This document shows positions 1 through 7,971 of a stretch of 36,039 nucleotides of DNA, one piece after another. This DNA is from Marivita sp. (GTDB lineage: Bacteria; Pseudomonadota; Alphaproteobacteria; Rhodobacterales; Rhodobacteraceae), in assembly GCF_017643905.1 (NCBI RefSeq), contig NZ_JAEPMO010000025.1, positions 1-36,039 on the forward strand, written 5' to 3'. The number at the start of each line of letters is the position of its first letter. The first letter of the stretch is position 1. The position numbers were made by a program, and so were the translations under genes. The notes beneath the pieces were generated by a model, which saw only the letters and a program-made list of their open reading frames with translations, did not search any database and was not told where the DNA came from.

Positions 1-2
1 AG

Positions 3-674
3 CAGTTCGCAGATGCGATCCTGAGGTTCTTTCGGGAGACCCTGCCCAACCAGTGGGAAACCTTCCGAAACCAAGTGTCAGATAGCTTCAGGGTCGTCAC
101 TCACGAAAAATTTCGGGTTCTGGGGTAAGCGCGGTATAACTTCTTCTTCCGAGCGCATTGCGCATTCAGGTCTGCCGTAGCTGCAGTACTCGCTGGTCAA
201 ACCTACGAAGCCCAAACATTACTTCGCCTAAGTCTAGAACAAAGCGCATACGCGTTTTTCATTGGCGACGATCAAGAGCTTTGGAAGTTATGGATGGACC
301 GACACGATAATGAAGAAGCACGCAAGAAGGTTCGGAACACTTTCTCCATAACCAAGATTCAAAAACAAATTTGTTCAAAAACACCTGAATTGGGCGAGAT
401 TTTCACTTTGCTCTATGAGCGAAGCATCGACTATGGAGCCCACCCAAATGAGAGAGGCGCGTCCCTTAGCACTGAGATCAAACACCTCGATGATGGAGGT
501 GTCGAATTCGGGACAATCTATCTACATGCAGACGGTATGCAGTTAGATTTCGCCGTCAGATCTGCTGCGCAGGTAGGTCTGTGGGTACTCCGCATTGCCC
601 AAGAGATCTACCCATTGCGCACTCAAGCACTCGGAATGGATCACGTGATCAGCGACCTCTGTCGGCGGTTTTAG
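3..674 (+). pseudogene. Interrupted hypothetical protein gene (in-frame TAA at 126-128), 5' end outside window
   Basis: One reading frame is open from base 3 to 125, is closed by TAA at 126-128, and continues in the same frame from 129 to the stop at 672-674. Both halves look protein-like: the upstream half contains FADAILRFFRETLPNQWETF and the downstream half begins RYNFFFRAHCAFRSAVAAV, then EQSAYAFFIGDDQELWKLW. After the TAA there is no ATG, GTG or TTG in frame until ATG 294, which lies well inside the conserved-looking part, so an independent gene starting at 294 would lack that segment. The simplest reading is a nonsense-inactivated gene; a sequencing error or a true split gene is possible. 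From memory the downstream half resembles uncharacterised proteins found in scattered proteobacteria. Base composition is clearly more AT-rich than in prpE next door, suggesting accessory DNA. Function unknown. Confidence 0.55.
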
Positions 675-744
675 ATTAGAAAAAACTATCTTCTAGCCTT
701 TGGCATGTGGCGCGGTTGTCAACGACTCAAAAAACACTGCGGAG

Positions 745-865
745 TTTGCACCTCAGAGTTTGCAACTTTGCAAAATCGAAGGTCGAGCAAAGAAACTCTG
801 CATAACAGCGGCGAGTTTGCAAAAGTTTGCAATTTGATAGCGCCGAAACTGCAAAGTTTTTGCGG
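745..865. promoter_or_regulatory. Array of TTTGCAAA-like octamers upstream of prpE (candidate ScfR/PccR-type operator)
   Basis: TTTGCAAA occurs exactly at 767-774 and 816-823. Near matches are TTTGCACC at 745-752, TTTGCAAC at 759-766, TTTGCAAT at 826-833, ACTGCAAA at 848-855 and TTTTGCGG at 858-865. The region ends about 90 bp before the prpE start. In Rhodobacter sphaeroides the short-chain acyl-CoA regulator PccR (ScfR family) is reported to recognise paired TTTGCAAA motifs controlling propionyl-CoA assimilation genes, so finding these motifs before a propionyl-CoA synthetase gene fits well. The spacings here (8, 10, 14 and 22 bp between TGC cores) do not reproduce the reported N4 pairing (12 bp) exactly. 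No regulator gene of that family lies in the window. Confidence 0.6.
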
Positions 866-952
866 CCTTCTGCCGCGCGATGGATCGCGAGACTTGCCGC
901 AACGTCCCGCGCGCCGTACCCAAATGCCAACACGTCACAGGAGGAGATCGGG

Positions 953-2845
953 ATGGGCTACCAAGAGGTGTACGAGGGCTGGGCATCCGACCCCGAGGGG
1001 TTCTGGATGCAGGCCGCCGAGGCGATTGACTGGGACCGCAAACCCAGCAAGGCGCTCTTTGACAAGGGTAACGATCTTTACGAATGGTTCGCCGACGGTT
1101 TGACCAACACCTGCTGGAACGCGGTCGACCGCCATGTCGAGGCCGGACGCGGCGGACAGGTGGCGATCATCCATGACAGCCCGATCACCGGCACGCTGCA
1201 CAAGATCACCTATGCTGAACTGCGCAACCGCGTGGCCCGTCTGGCCGGTGCGCTGCGCGCCAAGGGGATCGAGAAAGGCGACCGCGTTATCATCTACATG
1301 CCGATGGTCCCTGAAGCGCTTGAAGCAATGCTGGCCTGCGCGCGGCTCGGCGCGATCCATTCCGTGGTGTTTGGCGGATTTGCCGCCAATGAACTCGCCG
1401 TCCGCATCGACGACGCGACACCCAAGGCGATCATCGCCGCCTCGTGCGGGTTGGAGCCGGGTCGCGTGGTGCATTACAAACCATTGCTGGACGGGGCCAT
1501 CGATCTGGCCAAACACAAGCCCGATTTCACCTTCATCTTCCAGCGCGAGCAGGAAGTCGCCAAGCTGAACGATGGGTATGATTTCGACTGGCACGGCTTC
1601 CAGTACGGTGTGGAGCCAGCAGATTGCGTCCCGGTTGAGGGCAACCACCCGGCCTATATCCTCTACACCTCCGGTACCACCGGCGCACCCAAGGGTGTGA
1701 TCCGCCATACCGGCGGGCATCTGGTCGCGCTGAACTGGACGATGAAGAACATCTACAATGTCGATCCCGGTGACACGTTCTGGGCGGCGTCGGATGTGGG
1801 CTGGGTCGTGGGCCACAGCTATATCTGTTACGCGCCGCTGGTTCACGGCAACACCACCATCGTGTTCGAGGGCAAACCGGTGGGCACGCCCGATGCGGGC
1901 ACCTTCTGGCGGGTGATCTCCGATCACAAGGTGCGCAGCTTCTTCACCGCCCCCACCGCCTTCCGCGCGGTGAAGCGGGACGATCCGAAAGGCGAGTTCG
2001 TCAAGAAATACGACATCTCTTGCCTGCGCGCGATCTATCTGGCTGGAGAGCGGGCGGACCCGGACACCATCGAATGGGCGCAGCGCGTCACGGGCAAACC
2101 GATCTATGACCATTGGTGGCAGACCGAAACCGGCTGGACCATCGCCGGTATGCCAGCGGGGATCGAGGCGCTGCCTGTCAAGATCGGCTCACCTTCCGTG
2201 CCGATGCCGGGATATGACGTGCAGATCCTCGACGAGGCGGGCCACCCGATGAAGCCGGGTGAGCTGGGCGCGATTGCGGTCAAGCTGCCCCTGCCCCCCG
2301 GCACGTTGCCGACGCTCTGGAACGCCGAGGACCGGTTCCGCAAATCCTACCTGTCGCACTTCCCCGGCTATTACGAGACCGGTGATGCGGGCATGATCGA
2401 CGAGGACGGATACCTCTACATCATGGCGCGCACCGATGACGTGATCAACGTCGCGGGCCACCGACTGTCCACAGGCGGCATGGAAGAGGTTCTGGCCGCG
2501 CATCCGGACGTGGCCGAATGTGCGGTGATCGGGGTCAGCGACGAGCTGAAGGGTCAGTTGCCGATGGGCTTTGTCTGTCTGACCACGGGTGTGAACCGGC
2601 CCCATGACGAGATCACCAAGGAATGCGTGAAGCTGGTGCGCGACAAGATCGGTCCGGTTGCGGCGTTCAAGCTTTGCGCCGTGGTGGACCGTCTGCCGAA
2701 GACCCGATCAGGCAAGATCCTTCGGGCGACGATGGTCAAGATCGCCGACAGCGAAGAGTTCAAGCTGCCCGCGACGATCGACGATCCCGCTATTCTGGAC
2801 GAGATCAAAGTCGCCTTGCAGGCTTTGGGCTACGCGAAAGGCTGA
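953..2845 (+). CDS. prpE: Propionyl-CoA synthetase (AMP-forming)
   Basis: A 630-residue member of the acetyl-CoA synthetase-like adenylate-forming family that activates propionate (and probably other short acids) with ATP and CoA to propionyl-CoA in the cytosol. Visible motifs: the P-loop-like YTSGTTGAPKG at residues 238-248, DHWWQTETGW at 386-395, YYETGD at 473-478, and the C-terminal TRSGKIL with the catalytic and acetylation-site lysine K588. Length and the N-terminal GYQEVYEGW block fit PrpE better than acetyl-CoA synthetase Acs. The frame stays open upstream to 827, but ATG 953 is preceded by a perfect AGGAGG at 939-944 and matches the family N-terminus, so it is the start. The gene stands alone, with a TTTGCAAA array before it and a strong terminator after it, which suggests monocistronic control by propionyl-CoA status. 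Confidence 0.95.
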   Translation: MGYQEVYEGWASDPEGFWMQAAEAIDWDRKPSKALFDKGNDLYEWFADGLTNTCWNAVDRHVEAGRGGQVAIIHDSPITGTLHKITYAELRNRVARLAGALRAKGIEKGDRVIIYMPMVPEALEAMLACARLGAIHSVVFGGFAANELAVRIDDATPKAIIAASCGLEPGRVVHYKPLLDGAIDLAKHKPDFTFIFQREQEVAKLNDGYDFDWHGFQYGVEPADCVPVEGNHPAYILYTSGTTGAPKGVIRHTGGHLVALNWTMKNIYNVDPGDTFWAASDVGWVVGHSYICYAPLVHGNTTIVFEGKPVGTPDAGTFWRVISDHKVRSFFTAPTAFRAVKRDDPKGEFVKKYDISCLRAIYLAGERADPDTIEWAQRVTGKPIYDHWWQTETGWTIAGMPAGIEALPVKIGSPSVPMPGYDVQILDEAGHPMKPGELGAIAVKLPLPPGTLPTLWNAEDRFRKSYLSHFPGYYETGDAGMIDEDGYLYIMARTDDVINVAGHRLSTGGMEEVLAAHPDVAECAVIGVSDELKGQLPMGFVCLTTGVNRPHDEITKECVKLVRDKIGPVAAFKLCAVVDRLPKTRSGKILRATMVKIADSEEFKLPATIDDPAILDEIKVALQALGYAKG

Positions 2846-2852
2846 TGTCGGG

Positions 2853-2880
2853 ACCGGATGCGTCAACGCATCCGGTTTTT
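2853..2880 (+). terminator. Rho-independent terminator of prpE
   Basis: A perfect 10-bp stem (ACCGGATGCG at 2853-2862 with CGCATCCGGT at 2867-2876), TCAA loop, then a run of T to 2880. It lies eight bases past the prpE stop codon. Confidence 0.9.
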
Positions 2881-2916
2881 CCGTTAACGGAAAAACCCCG
2901 CGCATGTGGCGCGGGG
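2874..2916. repeat. Overlapping palindromes downstream of the prpE terminator
   Basis: A perfect 24-bp palindrome centred on GTTAAC spans 2874-2897 and shares its left arm with the 3' arm and T-run of the prpE terminator. It is followed by a third inverted repeat, CCCCGCGC (2896-2903), loop ATGTG, GCGCGGGG (2909-2916). On the minus strand that hairpin is followed by a T-run, so it looks like a terminator facing left although no minus-strand gene lies just to its right. Three inverted repeats thus share bases and could form alternative structures. Confidence 0.7.
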
Positions 2917-3001
2917 TAAAGCTTTGGTATCGACCACGTTGACCGGTTTACAGCAACAGCCTTTCACCGCACTTTGGGGCTCCGTCACATAGGAGACCGC
3001 C

Positions 3002-3802
3002 ATGACCCGCCCCATCGTCTATCATATTCCCGTCTGCCCGTTCTCCCAGCGTCTGGAAATCATGCTGGCACTCAAGGGACGGAGCGATGCGGTGGAATTT
3101 CGGGTGGTCGACATCACCCAACCGCGTGATCCTGAGCTTCTGCGTAAGACGCGCGGTACCACGGCCCTGCCTGTTCTTGAATTGTCGGGCGAACAGATCA
3201 TCAAGGAAAGCCTTGTCATTCTAGAGTATCTCGACAGCACCGTCGGGGACCAACCGATCCGCCAAGCCGATCCGTATCGCCACGCGGTCGAACAGATGCT
3301 GATCGCCCGTGAAGGACCGTTTACGATGGCGGGATATCTCTATGTGATGAACCAGGACCCAGGCGCGCGCGGCAGTCATCGCGAAAAGATGCTGGGTCTG
3401 TATCGGGACATCGACGCGTTTCTGACCCAACATGCGCCGGACGGACCGTTCCTATTCGAGGATTTTGGACTGGCCGAGCTGGTATTCACACCAATGTTCA
3501 TGCGGTTCTGGTTTCTGGACTACTATGAAGAGTTCACCCTACCCGACACGGCGGACTATGCCCGCGTACGCGCGTGGCAGCAGGCCTGTCTTGCGCATCC
3601 AGCGGCGCAGCAGGTCACGCGTGAGGAAATCGTGAAGCTCTATTATGATTATGCGCTTGGGGCCGGGAATGGTGCGTTGCTCAACGGACGGCAGGTGTCG
3701 AGCTTTGTGTTTGAGCCGGATTGGAGGACCCGCCCTTGGCCGCCCGCAAACAAATATGACGGAACTGCATCGGACGCGGCGTTAGGATTGGTCTCCGCCT
3801 GA
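3002..3802 (+). CDS. Glutathione S-transferase family protein
   Basis: A 266-residue protein with an N-terminal thioredoxin-fold GST domain (about residues 4-85) and a helical C-terminal domain. The motif VCPFSQR puts a cysteine at residue 12 where omega- and beta-type GSTs carry the active-site Cys, and TTALPVLEL followed by IIKESLVILEYLD matches the cis-Pro and glutathione-binding ES region. The predicted role is glutathione-dependent conjugation, thiol transfer or lyase chemistry in the cytosol; the substrate is unknown. ATG 3002 is preceded by AGGAG at 2991-2995. The roughly 50-residue C-terminal extension after the helical domain is longer than in a minimal GST. It ends at a bidirectional terminator shared with the convergent protease gene. 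Confidence 0.85.
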   Translation: MTRPIVYHIPVCPFSQRLEIMLALKGRSDAVEFRVVDITQPRDPELLRKTRGTTALPVLELSGEQIIKESLVILEYLDSTVGDQPIRQADPYRHAVEQMLIAREGPFTMAGYLYVMNQDPGARGSHREKMLGLYRDIDAFLTQHAPDGPFLFEDFGLAELVFTPMFMRFWFLDYYEEFTLPDTADYARVRAWQQACLAHPAAQQVTREEIVKLYYDYALGAGNGALLNGRQVSSFVFEPDWRTRPWPPANKYDGTASDAALGLVSA

Positions 3803-3837
3803 ACGGCCGATCCGATATAGGCAAGACGGCCAAAAAG

Positions 3838-3863
3838 AAAGGGCGCCGGTAGGGCGCCCTTTT
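3838..3863. terminator. Bidirectional terminator between GST and Do protease genes
   Basis: Stem AAAGGGCGCC (3838-3847) pairs with GGCGCCCTTT (3853-3862) around a GGTAG loop. T-rich sequence follows on the plus strand, and on the minus strand an A-rich left flank (read as T) follows. It sits between convergent genes ending at 3802 and 3885. Confidence 0.85.
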
Positions 3864-3884
3864 GAAATTTCCCGCGCGGTGAAA

Positions 3885-5354
3885 TCACTCGTCGTCAGTG
3901 ATGTTCAGCGCAACGAAACGCGGATCCCCGGCACGGCGAACCAGCAGCAGGATCGACTTGCGCCCGGCGTCTTTAGCCTCTGCGATCCGCTCTTCCAGAT
4001 CGTTGATCGCAAGCACCTGCGCCTGACCGGCTTCGGTGATCACGTCACCGGCCCGCAGACCTTTTTCAAACGCTTCCGAGCTTTCATCCACGTCCATCAC
4101 CGCCAGACCTTTGGCGCTTTCCGGCAGTTCCAGTTGTTCGCGGATTTCGGCGGTCAACGGGCTGAGGGTGAGGCCCATCAGCTCCATCGACTGAGGTGCT
4201 TCTTCGGCATCCGGGCCGGGCTGCGATGCGGGAACGGCCGTTTCGGCTTCTTCGCGGCGACCCAAGGTCACCAGAAGCGTCTGGGTTGCCCCATCGCGGT
4301 TGACCACGACGCGAACCGCCTTGCCCACTTCGGTGTTGCCCACCTGACGGACCAGCCCACGCGTGTCTTCGACTTCGCGGCCATCAAAGCTGACGATCAC
4401 ATCGCCGGCCTGCATGCCGGCATCCATGGCCGGGCCTTCCGGCACGTCAGAGACCAGCGCACCCTTGGCCGAAGCCAGACCCAGCGCTTCTGCCACGTCG
4501 TCGGTCACGTCCTGAATGCGCACACCGAGCCAGCCACGGCGGGTTTCACCGAATTCCTTGAGCTGATCGACCACGCGGGTCACGACATTCGATGCCATTG
4601 AGAAGCCGATCCCGATGGAGCCGCCATTGGGCGACAGGATCGCTGTGTTCACGCCGATCACTTCGCCATCCATGTTGAAGAGCGGGCCACCGGAGTTGCC
4701 GCGGTTGATGGCGGCGTCGGTTTGAATGTAGTCGTCATAGGTGCCGCTTAGCGCGCGGTTGCGGGCCGACACGATCCCTGCGGAAACAGAGAAGCCCTGA
4801 CCCAGCGGGTTCCCCATTGCCATGACCCAATCGCCGACGCGGGCGGTGTCGCTGTCGCCGAACTTGACGAATTTCAGCGGCGTTTCGCTCTCCACCTTGA
4901 GCAGGGCGATGTCTGTGTTGGGGTCGGTGCCAACGAGGGTCGCGGGCAGCTCGAACCCCTCAAAGAATTCGATCAGGATTTCATCGGCACCTTCGATCAC
5001 GTGGTTGTTGGTGACGATAAACCCGTCTTCCGAGATCACGAAGCCCGATCCCAGAGCCGAAGAGCGGCGCGGGCGGTCACCCTGACCGTTGCGGTCCTGA
5101 AATTCGCGGAAGAAATCCTCGAACGGAGAGCCCTCGGGCACGATGCCCTGCGGCCCTGTGCGCCCTGCCACCGTCGTGGATGTGGTGATGTTCACGACCG
5201 CCGGGCTGATTTTCTCGGCGAGGTTCGCAAAGCTTTCCTGCGCATGACCCATCAGCGACTGCGCGACGATGAGGATCATGGACAACGAGGTCAGCCAGAA
5301 CATGCGCAGCGGCGTGCTCTGGTCCCGTTGGATTGTTTTTGCCTGTGAGGTCAA
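3885..5354 (-). CDS. degP: Do family (DegP/DegQ) periplasmic serine protease
   Basis: A 489-residue secreted protease that removes misfolded envelope proteins. After a short N-terminal stretch there is a hydrophobic signal segment (residues about 18-37, ending in MGHAQ), then a trypsin-like domain with the triad His118 (TNNHV), Asp148 (NTDIAL) and Ser221 (GNSGGP), then two PDZ domains (about 270-360 and 390-485). The start is TTG at 5354, preceded by AAGGAG with seven bases of spacing, a better ribosome site than any near the internal ATG at residue 18. The gene follows hflK-hflC-DUF2065, an arrangement known in Rhodobacteraceae that groups envelope proteolysis functions. A 150-bp gap from DUF2065 leaves room for its own promoter. 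DegP versus DegQ naming cannot be settled from sequence alone. Confidence 0.93.
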   Translation of the reverse strand: MTSQAKTIQRDQSTPLRMFWLTSLSMILIVAQSLMGHAQESFANLAEKISPAVVNITTSTTVAGRTGPQGIVPEGSPFEDFFREFQDRNGQGDRPRRSSALGSGFVISEDGFIVTNNHVIEGADEILIEFFEGFELPATLVGTDPNTDIALLKVESETPLKFVKFGDSDTARVGDWVMAMGNPLGQGFSVSAGIVSARNRALSGTYDDYIQTDAAINRGNSGGPLFNMDGEVIGVNTAILSPNGGSIGIGFSMASNVVTRVVDQLKEFGETRRGWLGVRIQDVTDDVAEALGLASAKGALVSDVPEGPAMDAGMQAGDVIVSFDGREVEDTRGLVRQVGNTEVGKAVRVVVNRDGATQTLLVTLGRREEAETAVPASQPGPDAEEAPQSMELMGLTLSPLTAEIREQLELPESAKGLAVMDVDESSEAFEKGLRAGDVITEAGQAQVLAINDLEERIAEAKDAGRKSILLLVRRAGDPRFVALNITDDE

Positions 5355-5412
5355 GGGAAACTCCTTCGTCTTTGGTGCGGTGCGTCGCCCGACACCTGCC
5401 TGTCATGTCATC

Positions 5413-5440
5413 AATGTAGGTGCGCGCACGCAACACGCAA
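5413..5440 (-). promoter_or_regulatory. Possible sigma-70-type promoter of the Do protease gene
   Basis: On the minus strand TTGCGT (5440-5435) and TACATT (5418-5413) are separated by 16 bp, about 60 bp before the TTG start. The match is moderate. A CTTGAA hexamer slightly further upstream resembles a heat-shock -35 box but has no matching -10 at the right distance. Confidence 0.3.
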
Positions 5441-5505
5441 ACACGAAAGCGACGGTTCAAGCGTATGTGACTTGATCGTGACGGCGCCGTGTTCGTCGGC
5501 ACTCA

Positions 5506-5697
5506 TTAAAAGGTCTGCAATATCCACAACATGGCCACGCCGGTGGCCATTGCGGACACCCCGACAAGACGCCGCAGGTCAAGCCGCATGGCGCGCATCG
5601 CTTCCAGCATCCGTTCGATAAGCGAAGGGGCCAGCGCATAGGCCAGCCCCTCGATGATCAGCACAAGCGCAATCCCAAGGATCACGGTTTCGATCAA
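5506..5697 (-). CDS. DUF2065 family small membrane protein
   Basis: A 63-residue protein with two predicted membrane segments: an N-terminal one (ILGIALVLIIEGLAYALAP) and a C-terminal one (VGVSAMATGVAMLWILQ). This is the DUF2065 (YjeT-like) pattern; the family is commonly found just after hflC. The start is TTG at 5697 and overlaps the hflC stop by four bases (TTGA), implying translational coupling. It probably sits in the inner membrane with the HflKC complex, but no biochemical role is established. Confidence 0.85.
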   Translation of the reverse strand: MIETVILGIALVLIIEGLAYALAPSLIERMLEAMRAMRLDLRRLVGVSAMATGVAMLWILQTF

Positions 5698-6725
5698 TTG
5701 GTTGCGTCCTCGGCAGGTGCCTGATTTTCCAGTTCTTCTTCCAGCCGTTCGCGTTCTGCTTCGGGCAGGTTTGGAGAAATCGTTGCTTCAGGTGCCATTT
5801 CCCGGAGGCGATCAACGTCGAATTCCGTCGCCTCGATGCGCCCCAAACCTTCGGCACGCACGGCACCGAACATCTGACCAAGGAATTCGCTGTCGGGCGA
5901 GAAGACCATGGTGGAATTGTCCTTGTTCAGCGACCGCTCCATCGCTTCCAGAGAGCGATAGAAGGCAAAGAAATCAGGATTGTTGCCATAGGCTTCGGCG
6001 TAGATGCTGTTTCGTTCCGCATCGGCCTCACCGCGTGTGATGTTGGCTTCACGTTCGGCGTTGGAAACCGTTTCCACCACGGTCCGATCCGCCGCCGCGC
6101 GCACACGCTGGGCCGCTTCGTTACCGCGGGCGATTTCGTCCGCCGCTTCACGTTCCCGTTCGGCCCGCATCCGCGCAAAGGTGGCGGACAGGTTCTGCTC
6201 GGGCAGGTTAGTCTGTTTCAGACGCACGTCCACGATTTCAAGCCCAAGGCCCGCCGCGCTGGTGCGCGCTTGATCCCGGATGCGCAACGCGAGGTCGCGG
6301 CGAGCGGGGGACAGGATGGTGTCGGATGTGACCTGATCGGCACCCAGAACTTCGCGGATCTGCGCGTTCAGAACCGAGGACAGGCGGTCTTCGGCGACAC
6401 GGGTGCCGCCAATGCCGACGGCCTGACGAAACTGGACCACATCCGCGATCCGGTAGCGGGTGAAGGCATCGACAACCAGACGACGGTCATCGGACGGTGT
6501 GACCTCGATTGTGTCGGTGTCGAGCGACAGGATACGGCCGTCATACCGGACGACTTCCTGAATGATCGGGATCTTGAAGTTCAGACCGGGCTCTTCGACC
6601 ACCTGCTTGATCTGACCGAATTGGAGGACAAGCACTTTTTCGCGTTCGTCGACGATGAAGATCGACGACAGGATACCGACAACGGCCAGAACACCGATCG
6701 GAAGAAGGAAAGCGGATTTACGCAT
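5694..6725 (-). CDS. hflC: HflC, SPFH-domain membrane protease modulator
   Basis: A 343-residue protein with a single N-terminal membrane anchor (residues about 5-25), an SPFH/prohibitin domain (VVEEPGLNFKIPIIQEV onward) and a long charged helix rich in Ala, Arg and Glu (about 190-250) typical of HflC. With HflK it forms the large periplasm-facing cage around FtsH and modulates membrane protein degradation. The C-terminus is an acidic Glu-rich tail. Its ATG shares one base with the hflK stop (TGATG), and its own stop overlaps the DUF2065 start, so the three genes are translated as a coupled set. Confidence 0.93.
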   Translation of the reverse strand: MRKSAFLLPIGVLAVVGILSSIFIVDEREKVLVLQFGQIKQVVEEPGLNFKIPIIQEVVRYDGRILSLDTDTIEVTPSDDRRLVVDAFTRYRIADVVQFRQAVGIGGTRVAEDRLSSVLNAQIREVLGADQVTSDTILSPARRDLALRIRDQARTSAAGLGLEIVDVRLKQTNLPEQNLSATFARMRAEREREAADEIARGNEAAQRVRAAADRTVVETVSNAEREANITRGEADAERNSIYAEAYGNNPDFFAFYRSLEAMERSLNKDNSTMVFSPDSEFLGQMFGAVRAEGLGRIEATEFDVDRLREMAPEATISPNLPEAERERLEEELENQAPAEDATN

Positions 6726-7900
6726 CAGTTCGACCCTCCGGTTGTCTGGCCGGACCGGCGCAGCTCATTGATCGGAAGATAGGGCAACACGCCCTGTCCG
6801 CCGGTTCCGCCATTGTCGTCAAGCAGGATCTTGTCCATGTCTCCAAGAGTCCGTTCGATTGTCTCGAGGTACAGGCGGCGCTGCGTGACTTCGGGCGCCT
6901 GGTTGAATTCCTGTGCCACGGCGATGAAGCGGCTGGCTTCACCGATCGCTTCGTTGATCACGCGGGCGCGGTATCCTTCGGCCTCTTCGAGGATTTGCGC
7001 GGCAGACCCGCGCGCTTCGGCCAGAACGCGGTTTGCATAGGCGTCGGCCTGTCGCTGCAAGCGGTCGCGTTCCTGTTCAGCTGCCTGCACTTCGCGGAAG
7101 GCGTCGATCACTTCGGCGGGCGGGTCGGCGGTGTCGAGGTTGACCCGGACGATGGTGATACCGCTTTCGTATTCATCCAGCGTCGCCTGAATGTTTTCAC
7201 GCGCCGTGTCTGCAATCAGACCGCGATCCCGGTTGAGGATCGGCGCAAGATTGGTTGCCGCGATGATCTCGCGCATGACTGCCTCAGATACCGCCTGTAC
7301 GGTTGTCTGCGGGTCGCGCAGGTTGAAGAGCAGTTTCGCCGGATCGTTGATGTTCCAGACCACCTGGAAGTCGATATCGACGATGTTGGCATCCGTCGTG
7401 AGCATGAGGCCATCGCCGCCGACGCTGCCGCGTCCGCTGCCGATGTTTTCGGTCCGTTCAGAGGTCACGTTGACGACTTCCGCGGTCACGAAGGGCCAGG
7501 GCGCGAAGTTCAGACCGGGATTGCCGATGGCATAGTACTCGCCGAGGAACAGTTCCACGGACTGCTCTTCCGGCCGCACGGTGTAGAAGCTGGAAAAGGC
7601 CCAGAGCGCCACGGCACCCAGCGCAGCAAGGCCGATCGTGCCGCGCGTCAGCTTGAAACCGTCGCCGCCATCGCCACCGCCACCAGAGCCGTTGAAGCCG
7701 CCGCCACCGCGACCGCCCATCAGAACACGCAGGCGTTCCTGGCCTTTTTTCATCAGCTCGTCGATTTCGGGTATCTGCGGTTGATTGTCGTCACCGGGCC
7801 TCCGGCCACCGCCATTGTTGCCGCCGCGCGGGCGATCGTCGCCACGGTTTCCACCGTTGTTACCGCCGCCGCCCCACGGGCCGCCACTGTTACCTGCCAT
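6725..7900 (-). CDS. hflK: HflK, SPFH-domain membrane protease modulator
   Basis: A 391-residue protein. Residues 1-80 form a Gly/Asn/Arg-rich, probably disordered cytoplasmic segment with several poly-Gly runs, as in other HflK proteins. A membrane segment (about 86-108, TIGLAALGAVALWAFSSFYT) is followed by the SPFH domain (PGLNFAPWPF onward) and a long helix with VQAAEQERDRLQRQADAYA. It partners HflC in the FtsH-associated complex. A GAGAGGGG purine stretch precedes the ATG at 7900. It lies 71 bp after gor on the same strand, so read-through from gor is possible. Confidence 0.93.
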   Translation of the reverse strand: MAGNSGGPWGGGGNNGGNRGDDRPRGGNNGGGRRPGDDNQPQIPEIDELMKKGQERLRVLMGGRGGGGFNGSGGGGDGGDGFKLTRGTIGLAALGAVALWAFSSFYTVRPEEQSVELFLGEYYAIGNPGLNFAPWPFVTAEVVNVTSERTENIGSGRGSVGGDGLMLTTDANIVDIDFQVVWNINDPAKLLFNLRDPQTTVQAVSEAVMREIIAATNLAPILNRDRGLIADTARENIQATLDEYESGITIVRVNLDTADPPAEVIDAFREVQAAEQERDRLQRQADAYANRVLAEARGSAAQILEEAEGYRARVINEAIGEASRFIAVAQEFNQAPEVTQRRLYLETIERTLGDMDKILLDDNGGTGGQGVLPYLPINELRRSGQTTGGSN

Positions 7901-7971
7901 CTGGTCTTTTCCCCTCTCGGAACATTCGGTCTTTCATGTCACGTTCTTACCTGTGGGCAAAGCTTGGAAAT

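Noticed and set aside
935-2113. 392-residue minus-strand frame opposite prpE
   Set aside because: Shadow of an enzyme gene with intact signatures.
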